DNA of 64,000 nt from Castanea sativa (Eukaryota; Streptophyta; Magnoliopsida; Fagales; Fagaceae). The notes below the pieces were generated by a model, which did not search any database, was not told the DNA's origin, and saw only the letters and a list, made by a program, of their open reading frames with translations. Location: the NCBI RefSeq assembly GCF_040712315.1, contig NC_134015.1, positions 10,932,945 through 10,996,944 of the forward strand. Reading direction: 5' to 3'. Below are positions 1-10,575 of the stretch, in pieces; within the stretch, counting starts at the first letter, position 1, and every line of letters begins with the position of its first letter. The translations under genes were made by a program, and so were the position numbers.

Positions 1-564
1 ATTCGCCTTAGATGAGAATATTCTAAATCCATATATATCTGTTCCACATAATAGGTTCCTCATCTTATAAACAAAAACCAACTGGCAATGATTATTGGAA
101 ATCATCGAAGTACTAGAATGATCATTATAAGCCAACCCAATATTTTGCTTAGGGTTTGGAGACCAATTTACTGGTTTCACAATATATCTGTGTTTCTTTG
201 TTGTTGGGTTACAAAGAGTAAAGAGATTGGTTTTCACAAAATTGAGTAAAAGAAGGCCATTACAAGAATCAACAATTTGATGTGAAGAATGAATAGAGCT
301 GACATAAATATTGTCAATGGGGTATTGTTGTTGTGGATGAAGAGAAAGATACCTTATGTTTTGTGGACTATGACACGAAAAGTGAAAGAAACCATGCACT
401 GATCCCAGGCCCAGCGCATCATGTGTTGGCAACAACTTAGGATCAGAGGAGATGGAATTGATGACTTGATTAAAACGTTGACAAACGCACTTCAACTGGA
501 ACAAACATTTGATTGGTAAACGTGAAAAGATGTCAACAAGGACATCGTTACATAGTGTGACCAT
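1..564 (-). CDS. F-box protein, N-terminal part (runs off left edge)
   Basis: The minus strand is open from an ATG at 564-562 to the window edge (188 codons, no stop). The first 40 residues form an F-box: NDVLVDIFSRLPIKCLFQLKCVC, in two overlapping blocks NDVLVDIFSRLP and IKCLFQLKCVCQRFNQVI, with the conserved LP, K and C/W-like spacing. Further on is the signature of F-box-associated (FBA/interaction) proteins: DSCNGLLLL near residue 105 and NPTTKKHRYI about 18 residues later. By family knowledge, such proteins join SKP1 and cullin in SCF ubiquitin ligases and choose targets through the C-terminal domain, which lies outside the window. The start is chosen because the ATG directly precedes the F-box and upstream sequence is in leader-like AT-rich DNA. 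No frame break is visible in the part seen. The target and exact subfamily cannot be told. Confidence 0.85.
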   Translation of the reverse strand, partial: MVTLCNDVLVDIFSRLPIKCLFQLKCVCQRFNQVINSISSDPKLLPTHDALGLGSVHGFFHFSCHSPQNIRYLSLHPQQQYPIDNIYVSSIHSSHQIVDSCNGLLLLNFVKTNLFTLCNPTTKKHRYIVKPVNWSPNPKQNIGLAYNDHSSTSMISNNHCQLVFVYKMRNLLCGTDIYGFRIFSSKAN

Positions 565-1785
565 AGTTCTTGATTTGTTGAAATATTCCTTGTCGAAAAA
601 ACAAAGTGGGAGCTAGGGTTTTTGAGAAAAGGAGGAGGCGGGGGTAATAAGAACTAGGGTTCCATTCTATTTAAAGTTTTATTTATTTATTTATTAAATT
701 CTATAGTATAAAAGTGTGAGCTTGTTTGGATATGGTTTTTATAATTAAAATTTTAAATTATTTGAAAAAAATACGTGTAAATTAAATTAAAACAAATATT
801 ATATTAATTATCATCTAATTAATTATCTTAATTAATAATTCATATTTAGTGATGAATCACTCAAAATTCACCTAGAATTTGATCATCTTAAATCTTAATA
901 ATTAATGACCCACATGACAAAAACACTTTACTTTTTACAATATATATTGCCATATGTTTTGTTCAAAAAAGAAAAAAAAAATGTTGAGTCACTTAATTGG
1001 AGTATATAGGATCTAACTTTTGTTATAGTATTGCGACCAAAAAAAAAAAAACCAAAACTTTACAGTATTAAAGTAGAAAATTATTATACATGAGAAAAAA
1101 TTATGTTAAATTTCTTGAAATTTGTTGTGATAGAATTTAGTTGGACTAAAAAAATGTTAACATTCTTAAAACTAGTTATTAAGACTAGTTATCAACAGAT
1201 TCAACACCAATGTAGATCACTATTTATTCAGTAGGTTTTTGCTTATCAATTCCAATCCATCTTCCCAAATGAGTTGACCAATTAATGAACTTTTTCTTAT
1301 CAAGAGAGAAATATCGCTTGATTGCAAATCTTAATGTATCTTGTCACAAATAAATTGTTAGAAATATTAATGTCTCGGTCATATATTGTAAGATAATATA
1401 CATGTAGAGCAGCAAGTAATTTGAGATTCTAACCCCGCTTATAAAGCAAGTAACCTAACTTCATCATTACATCTAACCTGGGTTAGTTTAGGGTTAACTA
1501 ATACTTGTTTTGAACAGTTGTTACATTCCAATGCACATTAATTTAATATTGCTCTTTTCTCACGTAAACATCCTAAAAATGGGAGAGACATACCATTTCT
1601 CCAAGTAAAGGTCTCTACTTTTAGAAGAACTATGTAAAGGGTAGAAACTTGTATGATTAATAATGCAGGAGAATCTCTCCAAATGACCTTATTTCCAAGT
1701 TCCGAGTTAGTTTCTACAATATCATCCACTTAAACATGTACACCACTGATTCAAATTAAACCTTTCCTCTATTGCATTCATTTTG
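565..1785. other. Upstream region of the F-box gene, AT-rich intergenic DNA
   Basis: This stretch holds the presumed promoter of the minus-strand F-box gene and then AT-rich DNA with poly(A) runs (for example near 967-979 and 1037-1051). I see no coding region, RNA gene or structured repeat in it. Confidence 0.5.
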
Positions 1786-1824
1786 CACTACATTAAAAAA
1801 AAAGGGAGGGGGGGGGGGGGTGGT

Positions 1825-3330
1825 TGTTAAATGTTAACAAATGGATAAGTTCAATCCCCGAGCATTTGTCACGGCCTCTTTAATTTCACTTTGAAAAGCT
1901 TAGAAACACAAACTATCAAAACCGTGAGTGACTTTAGGATTTAGGAAGTCCTACTACTTAAGTTTTAGCCCAAGTGGATGCTTTTGAATCTTGATGCATC
2001 ACAATATCACCTCAAGAACTTACCACTAAGGGTGACCAAATTTAGCAACTAGTCACTCAAGGAATTGCCTTGTGGAGGTATGGTTTCAGAAGCCAAGCTT
2101 GAGATGGAGAAGGTCTATGCTATAAAGATTTGGGATTGGTGGCAAAAAGATAGCTTTTGTGGGACTACTTGAACTTAATTAATTTTCTGTAAAGTTTGGA
2201 AGTTAAGACATTATTTGTATGTAAATGGTTGTAATTACTTTGTGAACATCTTTATTGCATTTTTAGATTGTATGGATTTTACTTATGGATTTGGTTAGAA
2301 ATGAATGAATGTTTTTTTTTTAATTTTTTTTTTTATGGATTTGGTTAGAAATGAACAAGTTAATGTAATGACAAGTAAATGTAAAGAATATTAATAAAAA
2401 AATAAAATTGGTAACGATAATTTTCGTTGCCATATTTGACTATAAGCAGAAATTGGTGACAAAATAATTTGTCACTTGATCTATTGAAATTAAAAAAAAA
2501 AAAAATGATTGGTGACGCAAAACTTTGTCACCTAATCTATTGAAATTGGGAAAAAAATACATTTGGTGACGAAATATTCCGTCACTGGAAATAAGGTTTA
2601 GTGACGAAAATATTAGGTGACGAAAAACTTTTGTCACCTGTCATTTTTATTGGTGACGAAAAAATTTCGTCACCTATCATTTTTTAATTGGTGACGAAAC
2701 ATTTTCGTCACCAATACATTCTGTGACGGAGCTAAGGTGACGAATGCTGTTTCGTCACCATATGTATTCGGTGACGAAATAAAGATATATTGTGACGAAA
2801 GGTTTCGTCACCATAGTCTATTTTTGTTGTAGTGCAACTTAATTCTACAAGCAACAAGTATGTGAAATATGAAAGGAGCTCCCACAAGTTTAATGTATTG
2901 GTGTTGACAATGCTTCTTATCCACCAATTTGTAAAGAGAGAAACGGTTTGTATGTTAATCCTGGAAAGTTACCAAGAGAGGAGGAAACACCATCATCTTC
3001 AATTGCCCCTCGGGAAAAAGCTGAAAAGAAAATGACCTGCCCAAAGGATAGGGATATGATAGATAGAAATAGGAAAGATGAAGAGGATCAAAGAAGCTAA
3101 AGAGCCGAAATCGTTATGAGTGCAAAAATTCTAGGTACAAGCTTCATGATCCATTCTCTAGATGGGTTCTAATTGAGAGATCAAACATCTTTGATAATTC
3201 TATTGGGGGTTAAGGCTTGAGCTGAGACTTATGCTAGAGGTTTATTTGTATATATCATGTTCCAATATGTTGTAATCACCCATCACTCACTAAATTTGCT
3301 GCTAGAATATTGAATGTAATTAAGTACATG
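1825..3330. repeat. Local duplication, copy 1 (interrupted by a CACTA fragment)
   Basis: Blocks here recur in the same order and orientation at 6106-7150: the segment with AACAAATGGATAAGTTCAAT, the block around GTGACCAAATTTAGCAACTA (2031 here, 6539 there), and the block after GAGCTCCCACAAGTTTAATG (2876 here, 6694 there). The copies differ by many substitutions and by insertions. Copy 1 contains the CACTA-like DNA that copy 2 lacks; copy 2 contains a MITE that copy 1 lacks. A short piece of the same family also occurs at 3852-3895. Confidence 0.75.
2400..2834. mobile_element. CACTA (En/Spm-like) transposon end fragment
   Basis: The right end, read on the minus strand, begins CACTACAACAAAAAT, the typical plant CACTA terminus, at 2834 inward. 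Inside are about ten alternating copies of GGTGACGAAA and its reverse complement TTTCGTCACC (about 2455-2815), the kind of subterminal motif array that binds the transposase accessory protein in this superfamily. No transposase coding is present and a clean matching left terminus with a 3-bp target duplication was not found, so this is a non-autonomous or truncated copy. The same family recurs at 38855-39061. Confidence 0.75.
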
Positions 3331-5200
3331 GATTTTATTATTCTTGTTTACAAGAGTTTTTTTTTTTTTTTTTTGAGGGGAAATATTGTTTACATGAGTT
3401 GAGCTGAGCATATTATAATCCATTTATTTAGCTACCCCTGCGTTGTACTTAACCTAAAAAAAATCAACATATGCTGTAACTTGTAAGTTGTGACTATTGG
3501 TTTCTACCCTTTCACTTGGGGGAATAAAATCTAGTTGATTTTCAAATTGCATGCGATAAGACTTTTCTTTTTTAATAGTATCATATTTTTTCATTCATTT
3601 TAATTTGAGGTTTATACGTTTTCTCATTAATATTACACATTTAGAACTACTAATATAACTAGGAGTGTCATGAGGCCCGCTTCAAAAAATGGAAAAAATA
3701 TTACATGTTTATTTTGTAGCCAAAAAAAAAAAACTGTGTTTTTATTTTATGTATATAATTTTTATTTTAAGAATCAAATTTATAAATGGATAAAAAAATT
3801 TGAAAAAAATGACCCTAATTTTTTAAGCAATGTTTTAGTGGGAGTTTTTTTTTAATGTTTAACAAATGGATAAGTTCAATCCCCGAGCATTTGTCAAATT
3901 CTTAGGGAGGTTTGGAATTTCAATTTTCTTTATTATTTATACTTGATATTATTTGGTAATATTTGTGGTAAACCCAATCAGAGGTTTTTTTTTTAAATGA
4001 ATTTCCCCACCAACAAAAAATAAAAATAAAAAAGAGAAGAAAGAAGGATTGTTGGTAATTCGGTAACATTTGGTACTATTGGCATGGATTGTTGGTTTTT
4101 GCAACAGTCTTCATAAAATAATTTATTGATTATAATTTATACTACTATTTAAGGAACTTCCCCTTATTTGAGATCCTCTTTTTTTTTTTCCAAAAGTATC
4201 CCTACAACCTTATGTTTAAGTAAAAACAAAATTAAAGAACAATCTAGTAAAAATGCAACTCTAACTCTCACTAAAATTGAAATTCCAAACCTCCCTGAAG
4301 ATGAAGGTCAACCCCAATGAAGCAATCAAATCGGCTACTTGATTTGTTTATCTATCAATATGATTTACCAAGTGATCTCTAGCAATATCACATGCAATAC
4401 TTCTATAGTCAAAATTACAATGGCTCTTTTTAAGACACAGTGATTTTTTTTTTTATATAAGTGAAGAGAAAAATCTAAATTATAAAGTTAATCAAAAGCT
4501 TCTTCCCCCTCTCCCCCCAAAAGTCATTATTCAATGAAGAACTATTCGTCCAAAAAATAAACATCCATTTAAGGTAAAAAAGAAGGGTTGCAGGAATAAA
4601 ACAACTTTTAAACTATGAAATTTTTGGAGTTATGAAAGAAAACTGTAAATGTTATTTTATAAAATTGGGGTAATTACTTGAGAATGACACTCCACCCCAA
4701 ACCTCAAGGAAAAAAATTATTTTTCCCCATTGACATCCATTTGATCAAACTTTATTAAATTGATGTTATAAATATTGTATACTAAATTGTCTTTTGCTAA
4801 ATGACCTGCCTTTGCTTTTTTCTTTTTTCAACGGCCTAAGGAGAAATTTGTCATTGCAAGTCTTTTGGTATTTGATAAACTTTGTATTTTAATTTTAAAT
4901 TAATTAGTTATGTTTTTACTAATTATGGTTAAACTTAGAATATTTCATTACTAATATAAACAGAATTAGGGGAGTTATTTTCTTTGAACCTCAGGGGAGG
5001 AGAGTATAATTACTTCTATAAAATTTATAAAAAGGTGTGTTACTAATTACCAAAAAGTAATTCAAATATTCATTTTTATTATATTTTTGAAATCCACCAA
5101 TCACATTCATTGTTACAATTTTATGTAGTAAAATTTATAAAATTTTTATCATTATTTTTTATTTCGAAGTCTTCAACAACCTATACTTACTTGATGAAGG
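3331..5200. other. Intergenic AT-rich DNA
   Basis: No coding region is supported. The stretch contains poly(T) tracts (near 3358-3374), a 45-bp repeat fragment (3852-3895) shared with the duplication blocks, and otherwise featureless AT-rich sequence. Confidence 0.5.
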
Positions 5201-5262
5201 AATTAGAGCCTATAAATTGTGAATTTAAAAGCACTCAAATGCAAATATTTCAAGAGAGTTAA

Positions 5263-5571
5263 ATGAAACTATATGTGGGTGGAATTACTATGAGGATACT
5301 TGTGCTAAGAATAATGATATTTATTGTAATTTTTCCTGTAATAGTACAGAGGAACCCTCCTGCACCCTCTCCCTCTCCTTCTTCAGTTTTTTCTTACCTT
5401 CTCTCTCCTTTTCAACAAGATACCATGACTTTGAAAGCATGTATGGAATGGTTGAAGTGGATATGTGACATGTACCGCAAAAAGTATTCTTTGGAAATAA
5501 AAGAATGGTGGCTCGCATACAAGAATTGTGTAATAGAAATAGAAGACTTTTGCGAGCAAACATATCTCTAA
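5263..5571 (+). CDS. Possible small secreted cysteine-containing peptide gene (hypothetical)
   Basis: A single-exon ORF of 102 codons. Residues 10-27 (MRILVLRIMIFIVIFPVIV) make a basic-then-hydrophobic segment like a signal peptide, followed by a proline/serine-rich stretch (PPAPSPSPSS) and a C-terminal half with four cysteines (in ACMEW, WICDM, KNCVI, DFCEQ) and several tryptophans. A TATA-like TATAAAT lies about 50 bp upstream near 5210. Translation could begin at the first Met or at the tenth (5290), which sits right before the hydrophobic segment. The layout resembles small secreted plant peptides, but I recognise no family, and a chance ORF in AT-rich DNA is possible. The minus-strand ORF over the same bases is judged a shadow. 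Confidence 0.35.
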   Translation: MKLYVGGITMRILVLRIMIFIVIFPVIVQRNPPAPSPSPSSVFSYLLSPFQQDTMTLKACMEWLKWICDMYRKKYSLEIKEWWLAYKNCVIEIEDFCEQTYL

Positions 5572-6105
5572 GATGTTTTTTTATATCCTATTAATTTTAT
5601 GGAGACAAAAAGTAAGAGTAATGATTTGGCAGCGTCACCACCTGATGAAAATATAACATTAGTTCGTTGTTTTCATATTAATATGTGTAACAAGGGTTTG
5701 GTAGAAGTTCGTTGTTTTATTTTATTTTACTATTGATTTTCGAATTCCATATATATAGGAGATGTTTATGAATATATATGTTAGAAAATTTGAAGCAATG
5801 TTAATATCGCGGATTATAAAAATTGGTGGGGGTGTTTGTCAATTTAATTTAATTTTGTTTTTTTTGGGTAAAAGGGATGAGACTAGTTTATAACTTCATT
5901 TGCTTATCAGATTTTCATATTTCTATTGGCTATGTGCATACTTGTTTGTTTTCTTTGATGGGGTTCTATCATCTTCTATTGCTTTTTCTATATTGGAATT
6001 TTCTTGTTATTAAATTTGTTGGTAATGGTCACTTACACAAATATTTTGTCTTTTCATTTATATATAAGGGTTTCACATTGATAACTTCTATATAAAAGGA
6101 AAAAG
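5572..6105. other. Intergenic DNA
   Basis: AT-rich sequence downstream of the small ORF. A 72-codon plus-strand ORF (5877-6095) is hydrophobic and low in complexity and has no supporting features; I see nothing else. Confidence 0.45.
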
Positions 6106-7150
6106 AAAATTGAATAAATGGATACAAGAGAACCCCAGGTTCAATCCCTGAGCATTCATCACAGGCTCTTCAATTTCATTTAGAGAAGTTTAAAAACACA
6201 AGCTATCAAAACCGTGACTTTAGCTAGTCCTACTACTCAAGGTTTAGCCCTAGTGTAAGCTTCTAATGCCTCACATCAAAAACTTACTACTAAGGGTCCG
6301 TTTGGATAGAACTTATTGCTGAAAACTAAAAACTGAAAACACTGTAGTAAAATAATTTTTAAATGTGTGAATAGTGATGCGGGACCTATTTTTAATAAAA
6401 AAAATTGATGAAAAAGTACGTGTACAGTGTGTGCACAGTATGCGCACACTGCGCATATGTCCCCCGCAGTTGCAGGAAAAAAAAAAAGCAAAACGTGAAA
6501 ACGCAGCAAATTAATCTCTATCCAAACGCCACCTAAGAGTGACCAAATTTAGCAACTAGTCACTCAAGGAATGGACTTGTGAAGGTATGGTTTTAGAAGC
6601 CAAGCTTGAGGAACAGGAGTCCTATGCTTTAAAGATTTTAGACCTTTTTTGACCTTAAGTCTACTTGAAATAATAATGTGAAAGATAACAATGAGCTCTC
6701 ACAAGTTCAATGGACTGGTGTTGACTATTGACAATGCCTCTTATCCACCACATGAATGTAAATATAGAAAGGCTTGTATGTTAATCCTAGAAAGTTTCTA
6801 GGAGAGGATGCACCATCATCTTTTATTGCCCCCTCAAGCAAAAGTAGGAAAGAAAATGATCAACCTAAAGGACAGGATAAATTGCATTAAGAAAATAAAG
6901 AAGATTAAAGGAGCTAAAGAGCTGAAATCGTTATGAGTACAAAAAGTCGAGGTACAACCTTCATGTTTCATTCTCAAGATGAATTCTAAGTTCTAACTAA
7001 GAGTTCAGATATCTTTGTTAATTCTAGGCTTGAGCTGAGACTTGTGCCAAAGGTTTATATCATGGTGCTCACCCTTCACTCACTTTCTGCTACATATTGA
7101 AGGTAAAGTACATGGATATCATTTTCATTGTTTATATGAGTTTGAAATTA
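6106..7150. repeat. Local duplication, copy 2 (carries a MITE)
   Basis: This is the second copy of the block described at 1825-3330, same orientation. Matching starts near the GGTTCAATCCCTGAGCATT segment (6149), runs through the GTGACCAAATTTAGCAACTA block and the GAGCTCTCACAAGTTCAATG block, and fades near 7150. The copy lacks the CACTA fragment of copy 1 and has instead a 240-bp MITE at 6294-6533. Confidence 0.75.
6294..6533. mobile_element. PIF/Harbinger (Tourist-like) MITE, 240 bp
   Basis: The left end GGGTCCGTTTGGATAGA and the reverse complement of the right end GGTGGCGTTTGGATAGA form terminal inverted repeats. TAA occurs on both sides (6291-6293 and 6534-6536), the usual PIF/Harbinger target duplication. 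The paralogous copy at 2027-2029 shows the empty site, CACTAAGGGTGACC, with a single TAA. There is no coding capacity; the short minus-strand ORF in it is a shadow. Confidence 0.9.
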
Positions 7151-8300
7151 GTATCTATTTGAATTAACAAACACGATAATTCCATTCAAGAAATTGTGTT
7201 GGCATAGATTCTTTATGGTCTAATAATTGAAGACCATATAATTAAGTACATGGATTTCATTTTCAATGTTCGTGGCTTTAATATTAGTTCGGTAATGTTG
7301 TTTTAGTAAAATTGTTTAAGTATTGTGGAAATACGTGTGAATGAAAAAGTATTGTGGAAATACATGTTGTGTTGTTTAAATAATGAACGTTATTGTTTAA
7401 ACAACACAACCAAACATACCCTTAATATTTGTAGGCATTGAACCTAGACATCCTTGTTGGGGATTCCAAGAGAAGTCAACAAAAAATGTTTGGTTGCTAG
7501 TGTTTACTAAGAGAGAAAATTGTATTATCATAATTATCAAATTCATATTTATAAATTAAACTAGCCTCCTGACATGCACTTTGCGTATACAACGAGATTT
7601 TTTTTTTTTTTTAAGTGGTCTTATTTTGTAGGAAAAGAAAACTTGCGTTATATTTTATATATATAATTTTTATTTTGAAAATCTAATTTATAAGTGAATA
7701 AAACAAATTAAAAATCAGTAAGAGAGTGACCTTATTTTTAAGACAATGTTTTAGTAGAAGTTAGAGTTGTATTTTTACCGGATTGTTCTTTAGTTTTGTC
7801 TCTACTTAAACATATGGATATAGGGGTATTTTTGAACAAAAAAATAAAATAAAAATCTCAAACAGGAGAACTCCCTAAAATAATAATATAGATAAAAAAG
7901 AGAAAAAAAATTGTATTATTATAATTCATATTATATTAAACTTTGCATTGCATTGCATAAATGACTGACCAGTTACACAATATATTCCTCTCAAAAAAAA
8001 AAAAAAAGTTACACAATATTGCATAAATACAATAATGATGTATTTATTTCTATAGTAGGTCGTACTATTATATTGGTTTATATTACTTTATTGTTTTCTC
8101 AATCATATTCCTCACTCTCTCAAAAAAAAAAGAAAAATTCATATTCCTAACAAATTTTAAAATTTGCAACAGATTTTCCTTTCATATTTTTCCCTGACAT
8201 TGTTTTTACAGGATTCGAGAATCTCTGTGTTTGTATTCTTTTTGATCTCTCTTTCCCCGATTAATAAATGCCTCTCTAAAAGAAAGAGACTTAAAACAGA
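7151..8300. other. Intergenic AT-rich DNA
   Basis: No gene is supported. Long homopolymer A and T tracts occur (near 7593-7612, 7996-8008, 8123-8132). Confidence 0.5.
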
Positions 8301-8558
8301 GTCAAAATCTTTTATACCACTATTTGTGTAGCACTTTATATTCCACCAATCACTACTTTTCATGTTTTTATTTTACATTTTAATAACTTAAGTTTAAAAT
8401 GAAAAGTTATCATACACATAGTAAATTGGTGAAACATAAAGTGGTATAGAAGATTTAAATTCTTTAAAAAAAAATTAAAATCTTCTGTACCACTTTTTAT
8501 GTAGCATTTTATGTTCTACCGATCAGTACTTGCCATATTTCTTTTTTTGTTTTCTTTG

Positions 8559-8836
8559 CAGAATCATTTAAGTTTAAAATGAAAAGCAAGCACAAAATAT
8601 TTGGATTCCTTAAAAAAAAAACATTCCTAATGTTTCATTAGATACACGTACATCTCAGCAACCCCACAATCAATCAAAGTAAATGTAAATTTTACTTTCC
8701 TTACAGAATAATTTAAGTTTAAAATGAAAAGCAAGCCCAAAATATTTGGATTCCTTAAAAAAAAAAAACATTCCTAATGTTTCATTAGGTACACATACAT
8801 CTCAGCAACCCCACAATCAATCAAAGTAAATGTAAG
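8559..8836. repeat. 145-bp tandem duplication in the GSH2 promoter
   Basis: Two adjacent near-identical copies, 8559-8703 and 8704-8836, both beginning CAGAAT and containing ATTTAAGTTTAAAATGAAAA and CATCTCAGCAACCCCACAAT. The second ends about 50 bp before the first ATG of the glutathione synthetase gene, so any promoter element or transcription start in it is duplicated. Looser, older copies of part of the unit are at 8305-8410 and 8475-8540 (the ACCACTTT...GTAGCATTTTAT block). Confidence 0.9.
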
Positions 8837-8886
8837 CCCAAAATCAATTTGGGTCAAACAATCACAAATACTCCAAAAGCAAATTC

Positions 8887-10539
8887 ATGGGTGCTGCTTA
8901 TTCCTCTTGCTCCACTCACTCCCTCACTTTTTCCTCTCAGACCCTTTTCTCCTTCCCTACTATCACCACCAAAACCTCATCAAAATCCAATCTTGAATCA
9001 AAATTCAACACATGTTTGTACCCAACAAACAAAATCTCCAATACACATCTGGCAAAACCAATAAAAACCATGGCACAGACCTCTTTTCCTTGTTCAGGTT
9101 TGGCTGTGAAGTGTGGGAAAGTTGAGGAGGTGGAGACTCAGGAAGAGGGGTGTGTGAGAAAACCACCACCCATGTTTGATTATCATGGGATTGACCTGGA
9201 TTTGATTCAGGAGATGGTTTATGATTCTCTTGTTTGGAGCTCTCTCCATGGCCTTGTTGTTGGTGACAAGTCTGCTCAGGTCAGTGGACATAAAGAATGA
9301 TCCTTTCGAATCTCTCTCTTTCTTGTTAACTTTTTGTGGCGTTTAAGGTATTTTCTTTTGGTTGTTTTTGATTGGTTTGCTGTCCCCTGGTTGCTTAACA
9401 TAGGTTACTTTTGGATATTGCTGAAAATTAAAAGCGGTAGCAAATAATTTTTTTAAATGGGTAAAAAGTACTGTTCATGTCAAAAATTACTTTCCATGGC
9501 CTAAAATCACGGTTCATGACTAATGAACAGTGACAGACGCGCTTAAAAAAAAAAAAAAGTCAGACGTGGACATGGATGCGCAAACGCCCAATCCAAACGT
9601 TCTCTAAGTTTCATATCTATTATAACTTTTATATATTTATGTTGTAGTTTCTTTAAAAAAAAAAAGAAGAGAATATCAACTTGGTTCAGCATTTATTAAA
9701 ATATATTGATGATTGGGTATTGTTCATTTTAGTTTCATGTGAATCAAAAGCTTAATGTAATATGTATAGATTTTCATATGAGTCTGATAGTATGGTGCTC
9801 ACATTCTGAGTTTATATAATTTTCATAAAAAAGCTAGAGAGCTACATCTTAATTGTTCTGATTAGGAATTCATATGAAGTTGTTGGTAGCCTAGCAAAGA
9901 AGATTAAGTTTGATTTTCTTCTTTCTTTTGGGAGGGTGATGGTATAGGCCTAGACACAAGCCTAGCAAAGAAGATCAAGTTTGATTTTCTTCTTTCTTTT
10001 GGGAGGGTGATGGTATAGGCCTAGACACACAATGTAGGAGATTATGCCCTTTATTTTGTCAATATAGACTAGAATTTGATTTTTGGGTGCTTCAAATTAC
10101 AGAGATCAGGAAAAGTGCCTGGTGTAGGCTTGGTACATGCTCCATTTGCCTTATTGCCCGTGCCATTCCCAGAAAGTCATTGGACTCAAGCGTGTGAGTT
10201 GGCCCCTATATTCAGTGAACTTGTTGATCGAGTAAGTTTGGATGGAAAATTTCTACAGGACTCATTGTCCAGGTACTCTCTCTCTCTCCTACACACAAAC
10301 ACATGGTCCGATTATTATTATGTATGCGATTGCATGAATGTTAACAAACAGCTTAATTTATTGAACTGAACAAAGCATCATCCAGCCCACTTGGCATGGG
10401 TATTGCCAAACAAGTTCCAGTATTTCACCCTATTAGGTTTCCATTGCTGAATCACTGACTTGATTAAGTTGGCTCATAGTTCGAAGCATCTCTACCATTT
10501 TCTTCTTGTTCCTGTTGAGAATTACCACCAACTTCTTGC

Positions 10540-10575
<36 letters not shown>

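Noticed and set aside
2440..2820. Regularly spaced GTGACGAAA repeats that look like a CRISPR array
   Set aside because: The motif alternates in orientation, spacers are irregular, and the DNA is nuclear plant DNA with a CACTA terminus.
1786..2834. A complete CACTA element starting at CACTACATTAAAA (1786)
   Set aside because: The left end matches the terminus poorly, the flanking triplets (TTG and CAA) do not match, and the duplicated block 1825-2170 would lie inside it.
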